From Neckera pumila (Eukaryota > Streptophyta > Bryopsida > Hypnales > Neckeraceae): a stretch of DNA of 64,000 nucleotides. The position numbers and the translations under genes were made by a program. The stretch spans positions 23,366,163 to 23,430,162 of the forward strand of contig OZ018409.1 in assembly GCA_963969595.1 (NCBI GenBank), given 5' to 3'. A model generated the notes under the pieces. The model had not been told where the DNA came from. It searched no databases and was given only the letters and a program-made list of their open reading frames with translations. Positions 35,278 through 47,100 of the stretch are shown piece after piece (within the stretch, counting starts at the first letter, position 1; each line of letters opens with the position of its first letter).

Positions 35278-36255
35278 TAACCCCAAAGTGACAAAGAGGA
35301 CAAAAAGTGTCCTCATACAATTTCAAGTCCAGTTCAAAGTATTTTAACTTTTGCATCCAAGGTCCAAATTCAATAAAACTTGTTGGAAAAGTTGCGTTCT
35401 CTCTTCTAGTTTGTGTGGCATAAATTTCAAATCAATTCAAGATGTACTGATTTCTTGGAAGCCAATCGAAGTTCAAAACTTCAATTTGAGATCACCAAAT
35501 TGCATTTTAGGGCTGCAACTTTGGGGTCTTGTATCTCCTTCATCTATTGTTTGTTTTCAATAAAATTTGTTGGATTTTATTTTTCTTGAATCCTAGTTAT
35601 TGTGGTAAAATTTTCATGTCAATCCAAGTTGTTTGAATGTTTGCGAGCAATTCAAAGCTCTAAATCCTGCCATTTTTGAAGTACATTGAACTTCGGCGGC
35701 TTGTTTCTTCTTCATATAGAGTCCATTTTCAGTAATTTCTTTTGGAAAAGTTGTGCATACTAGTCTAGATTGTGTTGCTAAAATTTCATGTCAATCTAAG
35801 AAGTAATGAGTGACTGAGAAACATTCTTGTAATAGGAGGTTCACCCTTAGATGTATTTTTTTGCATTTTTTCTTGCTCTTTTCTGACATTTCAAAGGTGT
35901 TTAGTAAACACAATGAATCAATTGAATGAATTTTTTTTTTCATTAATGTGTTTGTATACTAGTTTTGAATCACTTTGTAGTGTTAAGTTTTTTCATTTGA
36001 GTAGGTTTAGAAATCAAATTTCACTTCCAAACCTACTTTTGGGCAAATTTTAGCATCCATTTTCAACACTAAAACATTATGATCTTGCAATCTATGTGGC
36101 CAAATGACTTCAAATTTTGTACATGTCATCTACAACATGTACATTAGAAGATTGTACGGTTGAGATTTGTATAACTTGAAGACATTTAGATCTATAAAGC
36201 TTCATAAGCAATGACATTTTTGAATCCTGGAAATCGAATGTCACTTTGGGGTTAA
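35278..36255. repeat. 978-bp element with perfect 16-bp terminal repeats at TTAA
   Basis: TTAACCCCAAAGTGAC at 35278-35293 and its exact reverse complement GTCACTTTGGGGTTAA at 36240-36255. The interior is AT-rich and non-coding, with degenerate internal repeats ('tttcatgtcaatc' and 'aaagttgtgc' types). Distinct from the CCCCTAAAGG family inside, but with the same TTAA+CCCC start. It lies 71 bp from copy C of that family. Confidence 0.75.
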
Positions 36256-36326
36256 GCATATCATTGTTCAAGGAATTATATTTGTGCAGTGGTCCACAAT
36301 TCATTATCAAGCTCAAATTCAAGATA

Positions 36327-37239
36327 TTACTCCTAAAGGCCCAAGGCATTTTTTGGCTCTGAAGCCACTGAAAAACTGCCATTTCTGTTGTGATCACTCA
36401 TGAAACCAAATTTTTTTTAGAATCTAACTGTAGGATCTTGTACTTCACTTGTCTTTGATTATGTGTTAAGAATTTCGAGAAGTCTGACCATACGGATTGG
36501 AAGATATTAGCATTTGAAGTTGGAAAAAGAAGCCTTTTTGAACTATGGCCTACAATTTTAGATGACTTTGACGGCCATTTGTAGATTTTTTTTGCACTAT
36601 ACACAATTGGGTTAAAAAATTTTATGTTGAAAATTTGAGTTGAAAGTTAAGAAAAAATTTAGAATGTCAAAACTTGATTTTCACATATAAAAAAATTGTT
36701 AAGTAGAAGTAGGTCCAAAATTGAATGAAACACTAATCGTTAAGAGCTCTTAAGTGGAATTAAAACTCCATAATCCCATTGGTGGGATTGTTCTTGCCAA
36801 CAAATCTAACCTTTTAAAAAAAAAAATTGAAAATTGAAAATTGCATTCAAAAATGAATTCTATAAGTTGTTGTTTTTTGAAGATGCTAGATTGCCCGAAA
36901 AACAAAATTGTCTATAACTTTCTCATTCTGAGTCTAAATAGAATGAATTAAAGCTTCAAATATAGACAAAAACATGAGCTTTGAGAAAAAGAAATTAAAA
37001 AAAAAAAATACAATTTTTAACAATTTTTTTTCTGCCCGGCGAGTTGTTTTTTGGACTTTGGGTGGCATAATTTTTGCTCTTGGGCACCGATTGAAAAAAA
37101 AATTATGTTTTTAGAAAGCTAATGTGATTTCCTATCTTCGAAAAAAAAGTTTCAAAAATCAGGCCAAAATTTCAGGTCACAAGAGCTTGTCCAAAATCCC
37201 AAGTGTCCCACAAAGGGACTTTGGGCCTTTAGGGGTTAA
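36327..37239 (+). repeat. TTAA/CCCCTAAAGG family, copy C
   Basis: The right border is GGGCCTTTAGGGGTTAA with TTAA at 37236-37239. The left border is ATTACTCCTAAAGGCCCAAG, slightly decayed. The interior runs parallel to copies A and B, including 'tgcccgaaaaacaa' and 'gggcaccgattg'. Length is about 913 bp. It is non-coding. Confidence 0.7.
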
Positions 37240-38283
37240 AGAATGAAAGGAACCTTAATTCATAAGAAGCAATTGGGCCTTGCCTTGATTTCAAAAAGGT
37301 TATAAATATTGTTACAAATTATTAGATGACATTTGAGGACATTAGAGGTCCGTTTTAGGCCTATTCCCAAATTTGGCCCAATTTTGTAAACTGCGTTACG
37401 GGCTGTTGGAATTTTTTTTCTTCCAAATATCATTTTAAGCAAAAAAAAAATCCCAAAAATACGTAGCACATCTCCGGCCACATTAGCCATTTGCTGCAGC
37501 TGTATTTCTATAGTCTGAAAATGTAGGGAACTCTCCGGGAACTTACGGTCTCCCAATGCCTTTAAATGACATCTAATGCAAGCTTGATTTCAAGATATTC
37601 TACAATGAAAGGAACCTTAGTTTTGACCTGAGTTTACAAGAAGAAGTTGGGCCCTCGCCTCAAAGTTTAAGAATGTTTTGACTATTGTAGATTTATACAA
37701 AATTGGTATATTCTATTTACTAATCTTTATAGTTTTGTAATCAATCCAATACATATATTATACACTATTTTACTATTTCAAGGTTGCTTATCAATATGAC
37801 TTTTATTCTATATGCGTACATAGAAGTCCAACCTTAGAGTATATAACTGCTCTAATTCATTTTTATTTTTAAATGATTTATTTAATGGCTTCAAACTAAA
37901 TGAAAGGAGGCTTTGCATCTACGCAAACAACCTTAATAAATTGGAAAGCTACCTTGCTTGAACAACAAGCCAATCCTACAACAACAAAGCCTCTTGCAGT
38001 GAAGTTATTTGTTTTATTGACATGGAAGAAGTCATGATTTATTTTTTTAATTCAAAACAAGTGATTTATTTATTTTTCAAAACTTCTAAATTGCTTGTAC
38101 ATTTTTAGGTGGTTATATTATTATAGGGTTAATGTAGCTTGCTGTTTTTTTCTTTGCATAAGAAAATTGAACTAAGTTTATTGAAATATACTTTGTTTTT
38201 CATTCAAAGCATTCTGTTTGTAAATTCTTCAAAAGCTTTTTCTCCCTATTGTTCCTTGGGATCCACAAAATGTTTATTCAAGT
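37240..38283. other. AT-rich spacer
   Basis: No gene or complete element recognised. The phrase 'atgaaaggaacctta' occurs at about 37244 and 37607, flanking a stretch of about 360 bp that may be a duplicated or inserted segment. Confidence 0.4.
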
Positions 38284-38520
38284 CTATTGTAGGAGGAGGG
38301 TCATTGGGGGATCTAGTTCTAAATCTAAATTTAGTATTGGATTTGGGATTGGTGCAAGATATGATAAGTAAAAACGTAACTTGTTTGCAACTTTTGCAAA
38401 ATGAAAGTGATTACACTTGCTATCAAAGGTACCGTTGTTAATGACTTGTAAATTGTACGCAACTTCTTGCAAAATGACGACTTGCAATTTGTACACAAAA
38501 TGAAAGTAATAGAATTGTTA
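38284..38520 (-). repeat. Inverted outpost of the 63-bp array
   Basis: Read on the minus strand it carries the array motifs 'gcaagaagttgcgtaca' and 'cattttgcaaaagttgcaa', preceded by the accessory motif 'ccaatcccaaatccaatact'. Both motif types of the 25-26 kb array thus occur together 12 kb away in opposite orientation. Confidence 0.65.
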
Positions 38521-39225
38521 CCAAGGATAATGTCTTTAAAGGGAATTATATATTTTACTTCTAATAGCCATTTTAAATGGGATACTCTAGATTCTTTTAT
38601 AAACCATGCTGTAACAAAAACTTGGAATTCTACGTGAAAGTTGCGAGACGAGAACTAGAGTTGTTGACAGGCAAAAATTACCAGAGTAGTCTTGTAGAAA
38701 GTGGGAGAGGAAAATTTTTGACTTCTCTAAAAATTATTTTGATATTAGACTTTAACTTCTTGGTTGCTTGTAGTTTGACAACAAGATAAAGTCACTCCTA
38801 AAACATAGTTTTGGCTCTCTAATCACATAAAAGTGAAAGCATCATGATACTCAATCAAGGCAATTCCAACCTTGAAAAACTCAGAAATTATTTTCAGGTT
38901 CCTAGTTTTTAGGAAAACTACACTTAATTTCAACCGCTTTCTAAAACCGACCACTCTAAATTCTTGCTTATGATGTAAATCTCTCACTATTCATGAGAAT
39001 CTATGATCAGTTTCTGAAACACCTATTTTCAATCAACACTTTGAAAATTCATAGTTTATTCATTGGGAGTCCAAGAAATACATTTTAAGAGAATCTAGAA
39101 TCCCCTTTTTGACTAACAACAAGACCCTCAAAAAAATTTCAATATAATAATGGGAACCATGCTAACCATGCTGAACTTGCTAACCTCGCACTAACCTCGC
39201 ACTAACCTCGTGTTAGCTTGTGGCG
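38521..39225. other. Spacer upstream of ANP32
   Basis: AT-rich and non-coding until about 39170. There a short run, 'actaacctcgc' repeated three times, marks the switch to the GC-rich ANP32 promoter and leader. Confidence 0.4.
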
Positions 39226-39410
39226 CCCGTCCGTCAGGGTTGGGTTCTATCCGTTGCACGCGAGACCCGTCCTGGATACAGAGGACCGGGTGGGCATATC
39301 CGGTTCCGGTCCGGTCGTGTCCGGGTCTCGGAGCTGTCACCTCTCTCGGAGAGCAGCAGCGTCGGCCGGAGAAGGGAGGCGAGGCGGGAGGGGCGGGTTG
39401 GGTGCTGGCG

Positions 39411-39470
39411 ATGGAGCGCGAGGGCTTGACGACGCTGCTGGATGGCTTCATGTCGCCAGGAGGGCTGTGA
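39411..39470 (+). other. Candidate upstream open reading frame of ANP32
   Basis: A 19-codon frame (MEREGLTTLLDGFMSPGGL) closes 55 bp before the ANP32 start codon. Its ATG has G at -3 and G at +4, a strong context. If the transcript starts upstream of it, it would lower translation of the main frame. The transcription start is unknown. Confidence 0.4.
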
Positions 39471-39525
39471 GTGCTGCCGAGTGCCGCGATTTGCAGCAGC
39501 CTGACGGCGTTGCGTTTGTCGGGGG

Positions 39526-41440
39526 ATGGAGGAGGGCGCGTGGGACAGAGCGGTGGAGCAAGCCCGCGCCGGAGAAGCTGTTGGCGACGTGGAGGCGCTC
39601 ACGCTCGACGGGCTCGTCAAGTGCGCGCAGGGCAAGCTGCCCAAGTCCAAGGTGTTCGCCCCGTTCGCGCAGCTCAAGCGCCTGTCCATCGCCAACGTCG
39701 GACTGGCGTCGCTCGCGGATTTCCCGTCGCTGCCGCACCTGGAGCGCTTGATCTTGAGCGACAATCGCATCGCCGCGGGCTTGGAGCACTTGGTGTACGC
39801 GGGGCTCAAGTCGCTGCGCGAGTTGGACTTGTCCAACAATAAAATTCAGGCCGTGGAGGACCTGAAGCCGTTGGCGGAGTTGAAGCTCGAGGCGCTGGAC
39901 TTGTATGAGTGCCCCGTCACGCGCGGCGCGGACTACAGGGCGAAGGTGTTTGGTATGATGAAGTCGTTACGGTTTCTGGACAAGACGGACGTGACCGGGA
40001 ATGAGCGGCCCGAGTCCGACGAGGAGGAGGAGGAGTCGGAGGAGGAAGAGGACGTCGACGACCTCAATGGCGATGGCGTCGACGGTGACGGCGACGAGGA
40101 GGAGGGCGTGGAGGGCGACTCGAAAGGCGTGACCGTCCACGAGGAGGAGGAAGACGACGGCGAGGAGGACGAGGAGCGCGACGACGAGGGCGAGGACAAT
40201 GAGGAGTTGGAAGACGAAGAGGAGGACGAGGGCGGGAGTTACCAAGAAGAGGTCATCGCGGCTTCGGGCCGCGGGGTCGTGCAAGGGCATGTGAATAACG
40301 AGCACGGCAGCGACGAGGAGGAGGTGGAAGACGAGGAGGACGACAATGTAGAGGTGCAAGATATCGAGGAGGAGAGCGAGGAAGAAGAGGTTGGGGACGA
40401 GGACGACGAGGATGCAGGCGTGGAAGAGGACGAAGAAGACGACGAAGAAGGTATTCGCTTTCAGGAAACAAGAGTGTTGTGACCTATTGTTGTGTATTTC
40501 GCTCGGTCCACACCTCTACTGGTCCATCTGTGTCCTTCGGTTCAGTCTGTCGGGATACCGAGTTATTGACTCGTTTCCATCGACCCTGAGGAGTGTTAGG
40601 TCCCGCCATCTGTGTGGATGCTATATTCGAGCGCGCTGATTCTTGCGTTGGACTTTCGCAGAGCCCGCGAGTGGCGCGCATGTGAGCACTGAGGGCGAGA
40701 TCGACGTCCAAGAAAACGAGGAGGATGAGGAGGACGAAAACGGAGAGTTAGGGGAGGACGAAGAGGATGACGAAGTCGAAGAAGACGCCGTGGACAACGA
40801 TGAAGTCGAAGAGGAAGTCGAAGAGGAGGTTCGTTTTCTCACATCTGCACTTCCTCGCGCCTCAAATATGTCGCTTGACTTCTTTGTAGCGCGACTTGTT
40901 CCGCTGCTAGCGGAACGAAAACTACTCGATCCATAGAATTTTGCCAGTGGAAACTTGGGGTGGGTTTTCGGGATCCTCGCATGTGCATATGTTTGGCAGA
41001 GTTGCTTGACCTGTTAATAGTTAGACCTTCAGCGGGGTTTTATGTCTTAAATACGTCGAGTTCGAGCATCTTGTGGAGCTTGTGATTGCAAAGGTGTTTG
41101 GACGTCTCGCTCCTGCTGTTAAGCTTGGTTTCATTGTTTTGCGTGATGACGAGTCGGTATGAGTCCGAGTTTTGCTGATATTGAGAATGCAAACGTGAAG
41201 GATGACGAGGACGACGAAGAATTTGGAACGAAATACCTCGTGCAACCCATAGGCCAACCCGAGGAGGACGAAGGAGCCAGTGATTTCGAACCTGGCGAAG
41301 ACGACGAGGAGGAAGACGAAGACATCGAGGACGAAGAAGACGACAAGGACGCTGTGGAGGAGCCAGTTGGATTAAAGCAGGACCGAAAAAGAATGAGGGA
41401 GGAAACAGGCGAGAAAGAGGAGCGGCCGACTAAACATTGA
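39526..41440 (+). CDS. ANP32: ANP32-type acidic leucine-rich nuclear phosphoprotein
   Basis: Histone-binding, acidic chaperone-like nuclear protein family. Three exons: 39526-40450, 40662-40828, and a last exon ending at 41440 that begins at 41186 or 41201 (both in phase). The product is about 443-448 residues. Residues 1-160 are the leucine-rich repeat cap domain: LTLDGLVKCAQGKLP, then LKRLSIANVGLASLADFPSL, LERLILSDNRIA, LRELDLSNNKI, and the LRR C-cap DLYECPVTRGADYRAKVFGM. Residues from about 165 are an extremely acidic Glu/Asp tail, interrupted by short Gly/Val/His segments. The C-terminus has GTKYLVQPIGQPEEDEGASD, conserved in plant members, and a basic KQDRKRMRE signal likely for nuclear import. 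Exon 1 is far richer in GC than its surroundings. The start has strong context (G at -3, G at +4). Long serine-rich frames on the other strand are shadows of the acidic repeats. Confidence 0.93.
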
Positions 41441-41859
41441 TTGATCCTCCCTTTGAAGACAGAATAGATGCCGCTTTGCCTGCCCAATGCTCTCAGAACG
41501 AGCGTGTCTTGCGGTTTGTGGTTTCGTCCAAGGGGAGGACCACGAAGGCATTCGATGAGCTGTTACAGGAGATTCCATGTATTGCCTCGGCGAGGCAGTT
41601 GCGAGTGGCCCATGACAGGTCTCTGAGGCTAGGAAAGCAGAGCAGGCGAGATTACGCTGATTTTGAAATAGCTGATACAGATGTGAGCCGCTCCTGAGAT
41701 GAAACACTTTTTTGGAAGTTTGCAGCCTCCCTTTGTATGTTAGATCCTGAAGGCAGATGTGTGCCATCTCACGTTTGCCTTTTTGCAAGCTTCCTTGTCG
41801 ATATCTTTTCTCTTTTTTTATTCTATTAATGATGAGCATTTGTTGGAGATGTTTCTTTG

Positions 41860-41865
41860 AATAAA
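41860..41865 (+). terminator. Possible polyadenylation signal of ANP32
   Basis: AATAAA about 420 bp after the ANP32 stop codon, following a T-rich stretch. It is a reasonable 3' end signal, but such hexamers are common by chance in AT-rich DNA. Confidence 0.35.
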
Positions 41866-44135
41866 GTCGAATTGTGATCTTGGACAGAGTTGCGAGTCGG
41901 TAGGTGAGTTACGATCATGGTTTAATTCCTAATGTGAAACTATCTATGAGAGCCGTGTTTGATCTATATTTACTTGGGTTTTTTTTCACGTCATTTGTTT
42001 TATTTTGAAATTGTTTTAAGGTATATATTGATTTATGAAGTTTAAGGTATATATCTGTCGGTCTTTGGAGCATGAGCCGTTTGTCGTTAGAGCTACCGAC
42101 ATGTGATATAATCATCACAAGAGATTTGTGAGTTGGGCACGTGTCTAGTTTGGAGGCGTCCTGGAATCTGATCTTTGTCCGACAGTCCGAGATTTACAGT
42201 TTTGGAATTTGTTATTTTGGTTTGCTATCTGCAGAACTACAGTATTTATTAATCCTTTGTCAGAGTAATTCTGGTTTGCAACTGAAAGATCCACCTGTAA
42301 TGCCATCAGAAAGTTTAGTATCGCTTGAAGTGTGCCTTATCCAAATCTCCTGTACTATTCTTGGATCTCCGAAATTTAATTACTTGTGTCCAAGTCTGGA
42401 CTTTATGATTTGCAGATTGAGAGTTTACCTGTAAGGCTGTGACACGGTTCTTTTCAAAATATTAAGTCATTGAATAGTTAAAAGGGCTAAAGTTACTTCT
42501 CTCTATCTTATTGAATAGATTTTAGTAGGTGTACGTTTCAGTTCAGGAATCTTCTACAACCTGATAAGGAAGTGAATGAACTTTCCTGTTTTGAAAGGAA
42601 CTTCTTGTAGCTTTGCAAGAGTATTATAGGCTTATCAGTTGTGTGTAAGAGACTGGATTTTCTTTATTTGAAATTCCAAAAACCAATTCTATTATCTTTT
42701 TGAGTCCAGGAGAAATTGAGAGAGTTGTAAGGTATGTACAACTATAATCAACACTATCCAAAATGTGACTCCTACAATATGTTTTGGACCAAAAGTGATA
42801 TTTGAGTATAGAATCAATCTATGAGAGCCTACTATTGATTTTTGGTACACAAGATGACAATATTATGAAATTTCATAACATATTCATAAGGTGTCCAAAT
42901 AATGCACGCTAAATGCAACACCTATGTTTTGGACCAAAAGTGTCAAAATAACTTAGAATAGTAGATATTGAGTACACAATCAAAATATGAGAGTATGAGC
43001 GCCTACTATTGATTTTGGGTAGACTACTATGAGAATTTATAACATATTCATACCGTGCCCAAAAAATGCACGCTAGGTTCCGTTGGAAATTCAGGGTTTT
43101 TATTTTCATTTTTAACAAAGTGCCAAAGTGGTGATATTGAATGTTATAGTGGTGCTCCAAATTTTAACATTCATCCACATATTGGATAGAAAAGATCATA
43201 TTAAAACATATCATATATCCATAATTCAATTTCCATCCACAATCTGGTGATTTCATCCCAGATTTTCTACCTTCTTAGTACCATTTTTTTTTATAGGTGT
43301 GGTGCCAGGCTACAAAATTTGATGCAATTATGCACCAAATCACCAGGAAAAAACACACTGGTTGGAATCTTCTTTCAATTACCAATAAGATCCAACAAAA
43401 ATAATATTTACTCATTAATTGTAACTATGCTCAATTGTAATTAGTGACAATTATAGGTACACAATACCGTAGTATGAGGTCCGATGCCAAAGTTCACACG
43501 ATCATAGGAGCAACATGGAGGCACCGTTATTTGATAGACAAATTTATGGTTTATCTATTTATTGAGATGTGGTTTATGTATACATTCTGAATCACATATA
43601 AAAAACCTAATACATTTTTGCAATTTTACTAGAATTCTTAATGGGCAATAATTCTAGGCTCTTGTATTAACTATCTATGTCCACAGGTATCTTGGAGTTT
43701 AGAAATTGCATTCAACATTCAACTACCCAACAGCTGAACCACCAGAAAAATGACATAAAAACATTTAAAGGATTTCGTTTCATTCAAAATTCAAATTTTC
43801 GTAACACCCTCTCTACTCACAACCAAAGCAATCACGAACAAACGGGATCCAACCCAATTGAAGGCTACAAAGCCTAGATAAATTTTCACAGGGATCAAAA
43901 TTATGGACATGGAACAGTCTTACAAAAGAACGATAGAAGGCAGAGTCTAGAGTAAAGATGGCTACAGCTGGGATGAATGTAAATGAACAGCAGCAGATGT
44001 AGCAAGCTAGAATTGACTACACTTCACAATTGTGAATTGTGGGCATATGAATCTGAATATGCGTCTCACAACTATCTACTCCAAAATGGCTTCAGCATAC
44101 CCAGAGAATGAATTTTACATGAAAAATGCATGCTT
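41866..44135. other. Gene-free interval between ANP32 and SWI3
   Basis: No gene recognised. It contains the tandem duplication at 42778-43075. The end next to SWI3 (about 43.9-44.13 kb) is probably the SWI3 3' untranslated region. Confidence 0.45.
42778..43075. repeat. Diverged tandem duplication, about 145-165-bp unit
   Basis: Two copies begin 'tatgttttggaccaaaagtg' (42778 and 42923), share 'gcctactattgattttgg' and 'cataacatattcata', and end in 'atgcacgcta'. They differ by a short insertion in the second copy. Non-coding. Confidence 0.7.
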
Positions 44136-47100
44136 TCAATTAGGTGCAGGGGCTCGGAATGGCGATTTTTGAGTAGCTATTTGCGCCTCGGCGTAGCGTA
44201 AACGTTCGGCATAGACCTGCTGTCGTGCTCGCTCAAGCTCAACGCGTTCCTTTCCCAAAAGCATCTCCAACTCTTCAAAATGCTCCAACTTAGTGTACAA
44301 TTTCTTCATCTGCAACCAACAATCGTCATTCAATAAAAAAATCAAACTAAAAGTTCATATCGGGTCAAATCAGAATTGGAGAGTAGTTGGTGAGAGTGTT
44401 CTGGTTATCTGATTACAATTGAACATTCAAGCGGACATCAGTAGCACAGACGCCTACGCACGAGTTCTATTGAATATCAAAGGCAACCAAGCCCTACCCA
44501 ATGTATAGAGGACCCTATTGATGAAGAATTAACTAAGCTGAGAAGACTTTGCAAAATACTAAAGACGAGATTCTACCTGATTATCAATGATTTTGGCAAC
44601 CAGGTGCTCAATCACCCGCTCCTCCTGGTCAGCCAACAGCTGTGCATTTGCAGCTGCCACACCCAAGGCTGTCGCGACACTAACCCGTGCTTGAGCGACA
44701 GAGGGCAACTCCTCAAATGCCGTTGACACATCCGGATGATTTGGAGGTAGAGACGATTTGTGCACTGCATTGTATAACAGGATTCAACAAATGGGAATTT
44801 GAAAGATGATGAAGCACATTAAAGACATTCATATAGTAATACGTACAAAACCTCTGCATAGTTCGTACCTGCATGTTGGGAACCCTCTCCATCGGGCTGC
44901 AATTCATCCTTCGGACTGCCAAGGTTCACCACACTGAATCATCAGCAATGTCTTGCAGTACGGAATTCGTGGCTTGTTACATGGAAAGAAACTTACAGAA
45001 CTTCAGAAACAGAGAACAAAACTAAGTAGAACATAATGACACAGCCTCCCTTCACAGAGAATCTTCCTTAGCAGAATGACGCGAGGTTAGACCAGACTTT
45101 CTTGCAACTCTACGCACACAACTATAATACCGTCTTATGCTAATAGTTCATTGAGTTGCAAAACCATCATCATCAAAGCGTGAATTTCACAATAACCACC
45201 AACACACAATCGAGTACTCATAAACTCATGCTTAATTCATACTGTGCATAACGTCCTCACAGCAAAATATTTCTTCAGTACCTTTCAGCACGATCTTGCA
45301 TCGTATTGGGTGAAGGCTTCTTTTGACCTGAAAATGCCTTTGAGCTTTGCATAAACGATAGTTCTGCCACCCCTGGATCGTTTTCTCCTAAAGCTGCCAC
45401 AGCTGCTTGTGCTGCAGCAGCTGCAACACGGGCCCCCACCATACCTGACAATAATGCTACCTGAAACAAGAGGTTCAATCCATCAATTGTTCAACCCTGA
45501 AGGACCAAGAAAATCTCGTGTCCTTTTAGCAGTTTCGAGTAGGAGTACGTCATATGGGGACTTTCTTCGGTACAATTTTCTTCAATATTAGACCACCACA
45601 TGCAGTGTTCTCAACTGGATCTGGTCATATGAAATTTGGCCTCATCTAAAATTTCACACTATAATCAATCGAAATAGTCCTTTTAAAACCATATTCCTTA
45701 GGTACTAAATACAAAATGGCAGTTCAAAGATTGCAGGACCTTCGAGAAACTCCGAAACTAAGTTAATACCTGAGTAAAAAGCGGATGACTCGAGTCAGTA
45801 AATGGAGACACCAAGTCATGTGCAGGAGTTGCAGCGTCAGCATCAGCAGCTCCAGAGGTACTAACAGAGGCCACTCCTCCATTTGACAAGACGGCCTCTT
45901 CGAGGGAGGTAGAAACTATCCCTGCCTTGTTTCCCGATAAGCCACGCGCAGCAGCAAGTGCAGCCCTCGGCTCTTCAGGCTCAACACAATAATTGTCTCC
46001 GAATGGCAGTTGGATGAAATGTTTCACACATTCAGATTTTGATCTTGTAGGTACATGCGCAGCAACCTACAGCAGATAACGGTTGGCGATAGCTCAATAA
46101 GTGGCATGCTCATCAGCACTTTAGCCTGGATCTGAGTCACCAGAAACGAACACATATATAGACATCCAGGATAAACAAAAAACAATTTTCTCACTCATTA
46201 CTATAATCAAAGCGTGAGCACTGCAAGCTATCTCTGAGAAAAGAATTCAAGAATAGTCAACCTGAGTCCAGTTCTCTCCACATCGGCTGACAGCCTCAAG
46301 AAGAAGCAACGTCTCCTTGCTTGTCCACTCTTTAGCAGCAGCTATTGGGTCACCATCTGTAGCTTGTGCAAAATCGCTTGCTGAAGTGCCAGGAGGAAGC
46401 TTGCCATTCTTGACGCAATCTGAACAGAAACTGGATCCAGGATGCTGGACAAAAACACAAGCTTATCAGCAATATTAACTCATCAAATAATTCTCCAGAA
46501 GCAACATAGATATTAAGCCATTTGTTATTACCAAAAGAAATTCAACAACTCCTTTCAGTGATAGTTGCAATTGATGTTAATATATAGCCATCATGGTCAA
46601 ATTACCACGGAATCCTGAGTCTCAATAAAATTAGACAATTTAGATAACTATTCATCGAACAGAAAAGAGTGAGACTCTGAAATTAACCTGCTTCCTGTAA
46701 AAGCGCTGCTTCGAACAATCCTTCTTACAAGAATAACAGTGCACTTCCTCTTCGGTTTTCTTGGAGCCAGGTCCCAATTTCTTACTTGCGGACACGAAAA
46801 CATTCTTGTGAGAGCCAAGGTTACTTGCAGCAACAGAATGACCTGTCATTTGAGAGCAAGTTTTGAATCAGCAGTGCCGGTGAAGTTACCATGTCATTCC
46901 TCAAGAATAGAAACCTCCAAAACTTCCCCAAGCCCCTTCTGTCCTTCATGGTTCACTTGCACACGAAACCTGTTGCCTTGGTTAGCTCAGTAGAGCGCTG
47001 CTCAGGTGTCACCTAGTGCATGCTCTATGGATAGAATATAGCAGTTCAGGGGAGGGTGTCACCTGAGCAGCACTCGTCCTGAAATCCTGGTCTGTACGAA

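Noticed and set aside
39234..40842. Long minus-strand frames (up to 201 codons) opposite ANP32
   Set aside because: They are the antisense of GAG/GAC/GAA repeats (poly-Ser, poly-Leu) and of a GC-rich exon, where stops are rare by composition.
41437..41697. 86-codon frame overlapping the end of ANP32
   Set aside because: It starts within the last ANP32 codons in another frame and runs into the 3' untranslated region. No family resemblance.
46862..46990. Extra SWI3 exon in intron 2 (minus-strand RFRVQVNHEGQKGLGEVLEV)
   Set aside because: It can be entered in phase from a nearby alternative donor but then meets a stop, and no exit donor is in phase with the next exon. It would at best be a poison exon.
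46979..47072. tRNA gene
   Set aside because: Only the D-arm matches. The acceptor stem, anticodon arm and T-arm do not form.
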